A stretch of 21,748 bases of DNA from positions 1 through 21,748 of the IMG/VR virus record IMGVR_UViG_3300031963_001033, one strand, 5' to 3'. Under the pieces are notes generated by a model. It was not told the origin of the DNA, did not search any database, and saw only the letters and a list, made by a program, of their open reading frames with translations. The DNA comes from a virus. The position numbers and the translations under genes are program-made. Every line of letters begins with the position of its first letter. Positions within the stretch are counted from its first letter, which is position 1. This document shows, piece by piece, positions 12,037 through 18,878 of this stretch.

Positions 12037-13004
12037 GCGACGGTCGCCAGCAATGGCGCGTCTGCCGTGATGCGCTCACGGGCGAGGCGCGCGTATTCCG
12101 GGTTGAGTTCGCAGATGGTCGCGTGGCGGCCGAGCCGATCGGCTACAAGCGCGGTCGTGCCTGCGCCACCGAACGGGTCCAGGACGTGGTCGCCGGGCTT
12201 GCTGCCCGCCTTAATGCACCGCTCGGCAAGGTCTGGCGGCATGGTCGCGAAATGCGCGCCGCTGTAGGGCTGGGTTGCGATGGTCCAGACGTTGCGGGCG
12301 TTGCGGGTGGCGCCGCCGACTGCGCGCATCGGGCCGTTCGTCTTCGCGCCGCCGTTTGCGCGCATGGATCCCGCCTGCGCGCCTACGTCCTGCGCCAACC
12401 GCGCCACGGTGCTTTCCTCGACCGGCTCCGCAATCGCCTCCGCGTCGTAGCAGTAGCGGGCCGCCTTCGTCAGCAGGAACACCATCTCGTAACTGTTGGT
12501 CGGCCTGTCGCGGACGCTCTCGGGCATCGGGTTCGGCTTGGCCCAAACGATGGCGCTGCGGAGGAACCACCCGTCCGCGCGCATGGCAAAGGCGACCATC
12601 CAGGGGATGCCGAGAAGGTCTTTGGGCTTGGCCTCGCCCATGCCAACGCGACGCGCTGCCATTTTCTGCCGCGCGATTGTCCTAGCGGCCCCTTCTGCCG
12701 ATTTCCTGGCCATCAAAGAACCCGAAACGGCAGTGCCGCCCGTGCCCTTGATCGGCTGCGCGTAGCTGTCCCCCAAGTTTAGCCAAAGCGTGCCGTCATC
12801 GCGCAGCGCGCGGCGAACCTCGCGGAACACGTCCACCAGCCGCGCAACGTATGCGTCCGGGCTTTCCTCAAGCCCGATCTGCCCGGCCACGCCGTAATCC
12901 CGCAGCCCGTAGTAGGGCGGGCTGGTCACGCACGTCTGGAACGTGCCGACGGGCAGCGCTGCCATGCTGGCGATGCAATCGCCGGTCAGGACTTGCACCG
13001 TCAC
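12033..13004 (-). CDS. DNA methyltransferase, amino (N4/N6) type, beta order
   Basis: It transfers a methyl group from S-adenosylmethionine to an exocyclic amino group of adenine or cytosine. The catalytic motif TSPPYYGLRDYG lies near residues 27-38, and the AdoMet site DPFGGAGTT lies at 276-284. Catalytic-before-AdoMet is the beta order. SPPY instead of DPPY is common in N4-cytosine enzymes but also occurs in adenine enzymes, so the base is not settled. The length of 323 residues is normal. A target-recognition region with many Arg and Gly residues lies at about 95-125 and 205-240. The GTG at 13004 overlaps the previous stop as GTGA. No restriction partner is seen, so it is an orphan, probably protecting phage DNA or regulating. 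Confidence 0.92.
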   Translation of the reverse strand: MTVQVLTGDCIASMAALPVGTFQTCVTSPPYYGLRDYGVAGQIGLEESPDAYVARLVDVFREVRRALRDDGTLWLNLGDSYAQPIKGTGGTAVSGSLMARKSAEGAARTIARQKMAARRVGMGEAKPKDLLGIPWMVAFAMRADGWFLRSAIVWAKPNPMPESVRDRPTNSYEMVFLLTKAARYCYDAEAIAEPVEESTVARLAQDVGAQAGSMRANGGAKTNGPMRAVGGATRNARNVWTIATQPYSGAHFATMPPDLAERCIKAGSKPGDHVLDPFGGAGTTALVADRLGRHATICELNPEYARLARERITADAPLLATVA

Positions 13005-13468
13005 TGCGCGGCATCCACGGCGGCGAGTAGGTCGTCCAGCGTCGGCGGCTGCTCGTCCTCGGCGGGCGCGGACAGCGCGGCGCGGGCAACGTGCCCATTA
13101 TCCGCGCAGCCGTCGCCGCTGTATTCGTAGTATTCCAGCGCCGCCCGCAGCCTGTCCGCCTCGGCCCGCGCCGCGTCACGCTCGGCCGCAACCCTGTCTA
13201 GCAAGTCGGCCGCGACTTCCGCGTTGGTATCCATGGCGGCGCGCAGTTCGTCACGCTCGCCATCGTAGGCGATGGCGCGTTGCTTCCACATTGCCAGTTC
13301 AGCGTCAGCCGCGTCACGCTCGGCCACCAGCGCGCGCAGAAGCGCGGCGGTGGCGCGCTGGTCGTGCGCCGAAATCATGCGGCCCGTCTGAAGCATCGAG
13401 GCGGCCCGCTCGACGTTCTCCCGCCCCGTGTCCAGGCCGCGCGCGCGCGCGTTGTCTTCGGCGGTCAT
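13001..13468 (-). CDS. Coiled-coil protein, 155 residues
   Basis: The ATG at 13468 overlaps the primase-helicase stop as TGATG and has AGGAGG ahead of it. The product opens MTAEDNARARGL and then consists mostly of Ala/Arg/Glu helices with many ER, DA and EA pairs (ALLRALVAERDAADAELAMW; VAAERDAARAEADRLRAALE). It ends with an acidic segment (DEQPPTLDDLLAAVDAAQ). A coiled-coil structural or scaffold role is likely, perhaps contacting the replication protein upstream. No catalytic residues are seen. The shared start with 11432-11737 suggests that the N-terminal piece was copied between the two genes. Confidence 0.75.
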   Translation of the reverse strand: MTAEDNARARGLDTGRENVERAASMLQTGRMISAHDQRATAALLRALVAERDAADAELAMWKQRAIAYDGERDELRAAMDTNAEVAADLLDRVAAERDAARAEADRLRAALEYYEYSGDGCADNGHVARAALSAPAEDEQPPTLDDLLAAVDAAQ

Positions 13469-15897
13469 CACTTCCTCCTCACGATCATGTCTTTCTCCGC
13501 GTCGTATTCCCACGCGCTCCAATCCGGCGTCTGCCGCAGGCCCCGCGTGTCCGGCTTCTCGCCCATGGCGATAGGCCCATGCGGCACGTCCATGTAGCCG
13601 CCCCGCACCATCACGGGCGCCTCGCCGCCGCCTTCCGGCGCCGTCAGCAGCCGCCCGACGATGGACCGATCCAGCCCAACCTTCGGCTCGTTCTGTAGCT
13701 CGTCGCGCTTGAGCGTCCGCAAGCATGGGTGCAGCCGGCCACGGGCCGCGAACATGCTGTTGCTCCCGTGGCGGGTGAACGGAGTGAACCGAATGGCCGC
13801 CTGCTCGATGTGCCAGAGCGCCCAGGCCATAACCTCGGCCTCACCATCCCGCTCGCGCTGGTTCGTGGCCCTCACCGTCTCGGTGATATCTTCCAGCGAT
13901 CCGATGCTCGTCCGCATCAGCGTCCGCTCGCCGGCCATGGCTTCGGGGTTGTTCGCCTTCGCGACGCCCATCTGCCACAGGTGCCCGCGCTTCGGGGGCA
14001 GGCCCAGGCGTTCCATGCGGTCCTTCCAATCCTCCGGTTGCCAGATCACGATTGCCAGACGGACGGCGGACGTGAGCGCGTTCGAGCCACGGATATCGTC
14101 CCGCACGTCCTCGATCGTGCGCGGGGCGGCGTCCTTCGAGGCTCGCCGCTGCCGGTCCATCTTCCGGACGTGATGCAGCGCCATGTAGGCCGCGCGGCAC
14201 TCGGAGATAATCCGCTGCGCCGCGTAGGCCCATTCCTGTGCGATCATGGAGGAGTTCTCGTCCCCATGGAGCGTGCTGGCGAGCGTGTCGAAGATTACCA
14301 GCCGGAGGTCGGGGATTTCCTTGAGCCACGCCAAGGTCTTCTCAAAGGCCGGCGTTCCCTCGCTCGCGCCGGTCGCCGGGTTCCGCTGCACCAGCCGCAG
14401 GGCTCCGCCCGCCTCCATCAATGGGACGACGATGAAGCGGTCCCCCGCCGCTGCGCGGCGGGAGCCGTCCGGGTCCATGTCCGCAAGCCGGATGTGGATT
14501 TCGTCCTTGTCGTCCTCCGCCGTCAGGATCACGACAGTCCCTTGCGCCTCGCGGTTGACCATCTGGCCCAACCAGCGGTCCCCCATGCGCGGGGCGGCGA
14601 TCTTCATACCCAGGTCCAACACGGCGTAGGTCTTGCCAGCGCCGCCCTCGGCCACAAGAAGGTGCGACTTGCGGGCGGCGACGAGCCCTTGAACCAGCCA
14701 TTTCCGGACGGGCTTCTCGCTCATCGTCCAGCGGCGGGCCGCGAACATCTGCAAGAAGTTCCCAGGGGGCGGAGAGGCATCGGCGGTAGCCACGGAGCCC
14801 CCGCTATCGCCTTCGACGCCGGCACCACCCGACGCTGCCTCTCCGCCCTCCTCCGCCGCAGCCTGCCATGCGCTCGCGCTGATCCCCTGCGACAGCACCG
14901 GCTTGGATGCGGCAATCGGTCCCTTGTCGTTGATGTCCCGCGACAGGATCGCGGCCCACTCGCGCTCAAACCTGTCCGCAGGCCATGCCGGCTTCATGTG
15001 CGCCAGCATCCACCCCTCGGTGAGCGCCTTCGCCTCCTCCGGGGTCGCGACCTGTCCGGCCCGGAGCGCGTGGATGTAGTGCCCAGCCACGCGGGAAAAC
15101 TCGGACCAGCGGTTCGCGTCCGGCCCGCCGCCCTCGGTGATATCCTGCGTGAGCGCGAGCGGCGCCCGCGTGTCCGTCCCCGTCTCCGGCGTGAACACCA
15201 GCAAGCCTTGCTCGTTCACGGTGGGGCGCTTGATGCGCTTCGGCTCTGGCGCCCAGGCCGGACGCTCCGCGTCCGCAATCGCGGCCAGCAGATCGTCCAG
15301 GGTGTAGCGCGTCTCCGGCTCGCACTTGACCAGCGCGACAGGACGCTTCTCGCCGCCCTTGTGGTTGGTCGTGCCGGGCACGCGGATGATTTGCGGGATG
15401 CGGAAGAACGCCGCGTCACCGCCCACAAGCTCCGCCAGATGGCGGCGCGTGGCGGCGATCATGCGCGTGTCCTCGCAGGGCTCGTCCAGCAGCCAATACA
15501 GGTGGCGCTTCGGGCTCGCGGTTCCGGACGACGCCACGATGATCGAGGGCGGCCCCAGGATTTCGCTCAGGTAGTGCGTGGCCTTCTCCGCCAGCGCCTC
15601 GTCGTCCAGGTCAACGAGGATCGACGTGAACGCCATCACGTCATCGTCGTGCGGCGCGGTGCGGGTGACGCCGGGCGCGATGGTGCCGGGCACCACGAAC
15701 GCGCCGATGCCGTTCTCGGTCCACCGGGTCAGGTGGCCCATGGCGCGGGTCGTGTCGCACATGACGGGTTCGGAGAAGGCGCCGAACTTGTCGGTGCCCT
15801 TCTCCCCCACCCCTCGCAGGGCGATGCGCGCCCCTGGCGGCAGGAGCGCCGACAGGAACGCATGGACGCTCGGCGCGTGGATGATCGGGACGCTCAT
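13468..15897 (-). CDS. Primase-helicase (PrimPol-like domain plus RecA-type helicase)
   Basis: The 809-residue product joins two replication activities. Residues 1-200 form a PrimPol/RepB-like primase domain with SILVDLDDE (metal Asp 96/98), SPKRHLYWLLDEP (His 132) and RVPGTTNHKGG, in the order of archaeo-eukaryotic-type primases. A Pro/Ala/Gly-rich linker (about 345-380) follows. The RecA-type helicase domain then shows VAEGGAGKT (418-423 core), Walker B LRLVIFD (533-537) and ALHHVRK (sensor region), as in RepA/AAA_25 helicases. The C-terminal 150 residues are less conserved. I chose the ATG at 15897 because it overlaps the previous gene as ATGA; an ATG at 15909 would add four residues. It probably primes and unwinds at the phage origin. 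Confidence 0.9.
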   Translation of the reverse strand: MSVPIIHAPSVHAFLSALLPPGARIALRGVGEKGTDKFGAFSEPVMCDTTRAMGHLTRWTENGIGAFVVPGTIAPGVTRTAPHDDDVMAFTSILVDLDDEALAEKATHYLSEILGPPSIIVASSGTASPKRHLYWLLDEPCEDTRMIAATRRHLAELVGGDAAFFRIPQIIRVPGTTNHKGGEKRPVALVKCEPETRYTLDDLLAAIADAERPAWAPEPKRIKRPTVNEQGLLVFTPETGTDTRAPLALTQDITEGGGPDANRWSEFSRVAGHYIHALRAGQVATPEEAKALTEGWMLAHMKPAWPADRFEREWAAILSRDINDKGPIAASKPVLSQGISASAWQAAAEEGGEAASGGAGVEGDSGGSVATADASPPPGNFLQMFAARRWTMSEKPVRKWLVQGLVAARKSHLLVAEGGAGKTYAVLDLGMKIAAPRMGDRWLGQMVNREAQGTVVILTAEDDKDEIHIRLADMDPDGSRRAAAGDRFIVVPLMEAGGALRLVQRNPATGASEGTPAFEKTLAWLKEIPDLRLVIFDTLASTLHGDENSSMIAQEWAYAAQRIISECRAAYMALHHVRKMDRQRRASKDAAPRTIEDVRDDIRGSNALTSAVRLAIVIWQPEDWKDRMERLGLPPKRGHLWQMGVAKANNPEAMAGERTLMRTSIGSLEDITETVRATNQRERDGEAEVMAWALWHIEQAAIRFTPFTRHGSNSMFAARGRLHPCLRTLKRDELQNEPKVGLDRSIVGRLLTAPEGGGEAPVMVRGGYMDVPHGPIAMGEKPDTRGLRQTPDWSAWEYDAEKDMIVRRK

Positions 15898-16031
15898 CGG
15901 CTCACCCATGCGGTCGCGAGGAAGGCAACGGCGCTGATGCCGATGAACCAGGGGTTCGGGCCGCTTGCGGTCGCCATCCAGGCGATGGCAAGGAGCGCGA
16001 TCCCCAGGATCAAGTAGGGTATTGCGAGCAT
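15894..16031 (-). CDS. 45-residue two-pass membrane micro-protein
   Basis: The ATG at 16031 opens a short frame that ends with ATGA overlapping the primase-helicase start. The product has two hydrophobic stretches, LAIPYLILGIALLAIAWMA and WFIGISAVAFLATAW, joined by SGPNP, so a membrane hairpin is likely. The ribosome site is weak: the start is preceded by repeated CCACCAC units. The exact stop/start overlap with a major gene supports it. Its role is unknown. Confidence 0.55.
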   Translation of the reverse strand: MLAIPYLILGIALLAIAWMATASGPNPWFIGISAVAFLATAWVSR

Positions 16032-16065
16032 GTGGTGGCGTGTCCCGTGGTGGGGTTGTGGTGGG

Positions 16066-16422
16066 TTACTCGTCGTCGCTGAAAGGTGTTGCTGACCGCT
16101 GCGGTAGTTGCAGTGTGCCGTAGCCTGCCAGGGCGATAACGCGCTCCGGCGTGTCGTTGGACGGGTTCCGGTCGTTCCCTCGCCGCGACAGCATCCCGCT
16201 CTTTTCGTGAGCGTCCGGCTGGCGCTGGCGCTTCGCGGCCCACTCCGCCTGCTTCATGAGCCAGCGGTCGCGCTTGGCGGCGCTCCGCGTGCGGTCATAC
16301 ACAAGCGCAGCGTGCGTCCCGCAGTAGGGCAAGGCTCCGTCCGTGGCGGCCCCGCAATAGGCGTGCGCCTCTTGCGGGTCGCCCGTGATGTATTGGCACT
16401 CCAAGGTGGTGCGCCGCGACAT
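16066..16422 (-). CDS. Small zinc-motif protein resembling GcrA (cell-cycle regulator) end
   Basis: The 118-residue product begins with LECQYITGDPQEAHAYCGA and LPYCGTHAALVYDR. C9, C23, C34 and H37 in the order CxxxxGDP...CG...PYCxxH...VY match the zinc-like block of alphaproteobacterial GcrA proteins, where it follows a DNA-binding N-terminus. Here the block is at the very start and the GcrA helix-turn-helix is absent. The rest is basic (RSAAKRDRWLMKQAEWAAKR) and then acidic. GcrA controls methylation-dependent promoters, and a DNA methyltransferase is encoded about 3 kb away. A regulatory role is inferred only. The ATG at 16422 lies five bases past the HD gene's stop; the ribosome site is weak. 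Confidence 0.6.
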   Translation of the reverse strand: MSRRTTLECQYITGDPQEAHAYCGAATDGALPYCGTHAALVYDRTRSAAKRDRWLMKQAEWAAKRQRQPDAHEKSGMLSRRGNDRNPSNDTPERVIALAGYGTLQLPQRSATPFSDDE

Positions 16423-16426
16423 GGAG

Positions 16427-17527
16427 CTAGTGCCGCGTCTCGGTGGTCGGCGCCGTCCGCAGCAGCCCCATCAGGCGGCTTTCAGCGTCTTCTTCCATCG
16501 CCTGCAAGGCGGCGCGGGCGGGGTCCGTCTTGACCAACTCCGGGTCCAGGCCGCCCCGAAGGTTGTCGGCGCTCATCGCTTCGAGAAACTTCTTCGCAAA
16601 CCGGACGATGGCGAGCGCCGCATCGTCTCCCGCGACGCGCAGCTTGTCGTCCGGAACGTCGCCCGTGGTCGCGCAGGCGGCCGCGATCGCCGCCTTGGCG
16701 GCGGGCAGCTTGAGTTGTTCGGGGACCGGCGCCTCGGTGTAGGCGAGCCCGAACAGGCGCGAGGACGAAAGCGGACGCCACCGCAGGGAGCGGGTCCGCG
16801 CCTCCTCCATCATGGAGTGAGCCCGGACGATCGCGGGGGAGCGCGGCGCGACGTTTTCCAGGCGCCGGACCTCCGCCTCAAACCGCAGCACCCACAACAT
16901 CGACGCATGAGGGCCGGCCTGCGCGTCCATGTTGCCGGCGTCGGGGTGAACGTCATGGGCTTCGAGCCATTCCGTCCCGTCCGGAAGCCCGTAGTCCACG
17001 GGCCGGAGGTTCGCGACCATGGCCTCGGCGGTCGCGGCTTCGTTCATGCGGCCGGCGCTGGCGTTCTTCATCGCGGCCTCGCGATACGAAAGAACGTTCG
17101 CGCTGACTTCGTGCCGCAAAGCCTCCTTGTCCGCCGCCCGCAGCGCGGGGTGGTTCATGATGCCGCGCGGAAGCTCGAAGGCTTCTTCGACAACGGCCAT
17201 GACGTTGTTCTCGATGTGCGCGTAGCTCGGCAGGATGCGCTTCAACGGCGCCGGCACGTCGCCCATGTAGCACTCCGCCGCATCGTGCAGCAGCGCGGCC
17301 AGCAGAAGCTCCGGCGTCTGGCGCACGGCGTCCGGATGCTCGGCGCGCAGAATGTCCGCGACGATGATCGAGTGGACCGCGACCGGGGTGCGGTGCGCGT
17401 GCGAGCCGCAATAGCGGATGATGCTCGCCAGCGAGTGAGAGATGTCGTCCAGCCGGATCATGCTGGCGTCGGGGCGGTTCAGGTAGAACCGCGCTCCGCT
17501 GGCGGTGAACACAAACGGGTCGTGCAT
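16427..17527 (-). CDS. HD-domain phosphohydrolase with a C-terminal extension
   Basis: The N-terminal ~190 residues match the HD phosphohydrolase/YfbR-like family common in phages and alphaproteobacteria. The metal-site pattern is H31 in ISHSLASIIRYCGS, H52 in VAVHSIIVADIL, H81-D82 in AALLHDAAECYMGD and D133 in ALRAADKEAL. Relatives hydrolyse deoxynucleotide phosphates, so a role in adjusting nucleotide pools is plausible. The remaining ~170 residues are helical, rich in Ala, Arg and Glu, and unfamiliar; family members usually stop after the HD fold. The ATG at 17527 sits just downstream of the repeated GGAGCCCACCAC site and the operator-like element at 17559. Confidence 0.8.
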   Translation of the reverse strand: MHDPFVFTASGARFYLNRPDASMIRLDDISHSLASIIRYCGSHAHRTPVAVHSIIVADILRAEHPDAVRQTPELLLAALLHDAAECYMGDVPAPLKRILPSYAHIENNVMAVVEEAFELPRGIMNHPALRAADKEALRHEVSANVLSYREAAMKNASAGRMNEAATAEAMVANLRPVDYGLPDGTEWLEAHDVHPDAGNMDAQAGPHASMLWVLRFEAEVRRLENVAPRSPAIVRAHSMMEEARTRSLRWRPLSSSRLFGLAYTEAPVPEQLKLPAAKAAIAAACATTGDVPDDKLRVAGDDAALAIVRFAKKFLEAMSADNLRGGLDPELVKTDPARAALQAMEEDAESRLMGLLRTAPTTETRH

Positions 17528-17529
17528 AG

Positions 17530-17541
17530 GTGGTGGGCTCC
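17530..17541 (-). promoter_or_regulatory. Leader 12-mer GGAGCCCACCAC, copy 5 (ribosome site)
   Basis: On the minus strand the exact 12-mer precedes the ATG at 17527, with CT between. A second, partial ACCCACCAC lies directly upstream (17542-17550). Confidence 0.7.
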
Positions 17542-17558
17542 GTGGTGGGTTATCAGCA

Positions 17559-17583
17559 ATGTCATGCTGACAGACCGGAGGAC
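17559..17583. repeat. Operator-like element, copy 2 (TGTCA-TGC-TGACA + GACCGGA)
   Basis: This is the second copy of the element at 5312-5336, differing at three of 25 positions. It stands about 32 bases upstream of the HD gene start and 30 bases from the endolysin stop. Its minus-strand ATGACA has no good -10 17 bases on, so it looks more like a protein site than a promoter here. Confidence 0.55.
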
Positions 17584-17612
17584 ACCATACAACGCCCTAC
17601 CCTGGCAAGGGT

Positions 17613-18218
17613 TTATTTTGCCTCCCGCGCCATTTTTTCGGCGCGGTCCCGCACGTCCACGACGCGACGGGTCCAGCCGCGCCCAAAGTCGTCCCAGGTG
17701 GGCAGGGTTTGCAGCCACGCGAGCCGGCGCCCGCATATGATCTTCGCCGTCAGCGCCGGGTCCGCGTTGCGGACTGCCGCCAGCGTGCGCGGCCCGAACA
17801 GGCCATCAACCTCGGCGCCGACTGCTTCCTGTAGAAACCTCGTCGCTCTCCCCGGCCCGCTGTTCACGGCGAAGTCGAACGTCGCGAGGTCGATACCGGC
17901 GGGGAGGTCGTCCCCCCGCACGTCCCGCCAGAACCAGCCGCGATAGACGCGCGACGCAAGCTCCGGCGTCACCAGGACGATATCGGCCTTGTCCACGTCC
18001 CCATCGCCATCGAGGTCGAACATGGAGCCACGCGAGCGCGCATAGCGCAGCGAAATACCATGGTTCGTAGCCCCACCAGGATCGCGGGGGTGGTCCACAT
18101 AGCCCCCTTCGTGCCGGAGGATGATCGGGATGCACGCTGCGAAGCGCGCGTCCGGATCGTCCCGGCGGAGAGGCGCGATTACGGACGGCGCGCGACGCGC
18201 CGGAAGGAACCAAGCCAT
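17613..18218 (-). CDS. Endolysin: GH108-type muramidase with EF-hand-like loop
   Basis: The enzyme cleaves peptidoglycan at lysis. Residues about 25-60 hold RHEGGYVDHPRDPGGATNHGIS, the GH108 (zliS-like) catalytic block, with E37 as the likely acid. LFGPRTLAAVR and the tail match the peptidoglycan-binding region that follows in this family. The total of 201 residues is typical. Unusual is the segment DLDGDGDVDKAD (68-79), an exact calcium-binding EF-hand or dockerin loop pattern inserted where relatives have an ordinary loop. The ATG at 18218 has GGAG 11 bases upstream and lies six bases past the o-spanin stop. There is no signal peptide, so release depends on the holin. Confidence 0.92.
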   Translation of the reverse strand: MAWFLPARRAPSVIAPLRRDDPDARFAACIPIILRHEGGYVDHPRDPGGATNHGISLRYARSRGSMFDLDGDGDVDKADIVLVTPELASRVYRGWFWRDVRGDDLPAGIDLATFDFAVNSGPGRATRFLQEAVGAEVDGLFGPRTLAAVRNADPALTAKIICGRRLAWLQTLPTWDDFGRGWTRRVVDVRDRAEKMAREAK

Positions 18219-18224
18219 CGAGCA

Positions 18225-18461
18225 TTATTCTCCGCACACGGCGCGACGGCGGGCGCGCAGGATGCGGTAGTCCTGCATCATCTGCGGAAGCTCGGCGTCA
18301 GGTGGTAGGGATGAGAGTTCGAGAGCGGCGCGCGTGGTGCGCTCCGCCGAGTAGGGGGTGATCGGCAGGGCCTCGCACACGCCTGGGCTAGAAGGTGCCA
18401 TCGCGCAGGCTGCGGAGAACATCACTGTCGCCGCGAGAACGGATATCGCGTTCAGCCTCAT
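18225..18461 (-). CDS. Outer-membrane spanin lipoprotein (Rz1-like)
   Basis: The 78-residue product starts at the ATG at 18461 with GGAG seven bases upstream. It has a signal sequence MRLNAISVLAATVMFSAAC ending in a lipobox-like SAAC, so C19 should be lipidated. The mature part has prolines, PSSPGVCEALPITPYSAE, and a charged helical end. The gene overlaps the i-spanin gene by 74 bases in another frame, the usual nested layout. O-spanins join the i-spanin across the periplasm to fuse the membranes at lysis. Assignment rests on the lipobox, length and place. The proline content is lower than in lambda Rz1. Confidence 0.75.
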   Translation of the reverse strand: MRLNAISVLAATVMFSAACAMAPSSPGVCEALPITPYSAERTTRAALELSSLPPDAELPQMMQDYRILRARRRAVCGE

Positions 18462-18663
18462 GCGCTCGCTCCACCGCGCGTTGGTCGCGCTGCTCGATTT
18501 GTTCGATGACCTCGCGCCGCCCGTCCGCTTCGCGGCGCTCGCCGTAAACCCACAGGAACACCAGGACGGCGAGCCCAGCGAGCGTGATCCGCCCCGCTTT
18601 CGTGCTGACGAGCCACGCGCCCGCCATGCGAGCCAGGGCGATTGCGCTCGTCACGGTGATCAC
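18388..18663 (-). CDS. Inner-membrane spanin (Rz-like)
   Basis: The 91-residue product has an N-terminal membrane segment (RITLAGLAVLVFLWVYG) followed by a charged periplasmic helix (EVIEQIEQRDQRAVERAHEAE), the i-spanin architecture. The GTG at 18663 overlaps the holin stop as GTGA, and the o-spanin gene lies within its last third in another frame. With the o-spanin it completes outer-membrane disruption after holin and endolysin. The length is shorter than lambda Rz (153) but within the range of proteobacterial phage spanins. Confidence 0.8.
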   Translation of the reverse strand: MITVTSAIALARMAGAWLVSTKAGRITLAGLAVLVFLWVYGERREADGRREVIEQIEQRDQRAVERAHEAERDIRSRGDSDVLRSLRDGTF

Positions 18664-18878
18664 TTGGAAAAGTCCTTCCGCTTCTCCGCCCCCTCAGGGG
18701 TCAGGAAGGCGTCCACCGCCAGCCAGATTGCGGACAGGATCGCAACCACGGTGCCGGCCTGCGTCAGCGCGTCCGGATCAATGAACCCGAAGTATCCACC
18801 GACTGCCGCCATGACGCCGGCCGCCCGCTTCGTGTTGCGTTCGGTGGCGCGCTCTTTGAGCCATGCGAGGGTCGTCAT
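18660..18878 (-). CDS. Putative holin, 72 residues
   Basis: It is the first gene of the lysis cassette. The N-terminus is basic (LKERATERNTKRAA). Two hydrophobic segments follow, GVMAAVGGYFGFI and AGTVVAILSAIWLAVDAFL, then a charged tail PEGAEKRKDFSK, so a two-pass membrane protein of class II holin type is likely. The ATG at 18878 shares one base with the preceding gene's TGA. Holins form the membrane holes that release the endolysin. The family cannot be named from sequence alone, but length, layout and neighbours agree. Confidence 0.78.
   Translation of the reverse strand: MTTLAWLKERATERNTKRAAGVMAAVGGYFGFIDPDALTQAGTVVAILSAIWLAVDAFLTPEGAEKRKDFSK

Noticed and set aside
13729-16017. Long plus-strand open frame (762 codons)
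   Set aside because: It is the antisense of the primase-helicase gene, which has clear catalytic motifs. The mirror product has no recognisable domain.
16385-17740. Plus-strand frame of 451 codons opposite the HD gene
   Set aside because: Arg/Val/His-rich with no domain; the HD-motif gene on the other strand explains the region.
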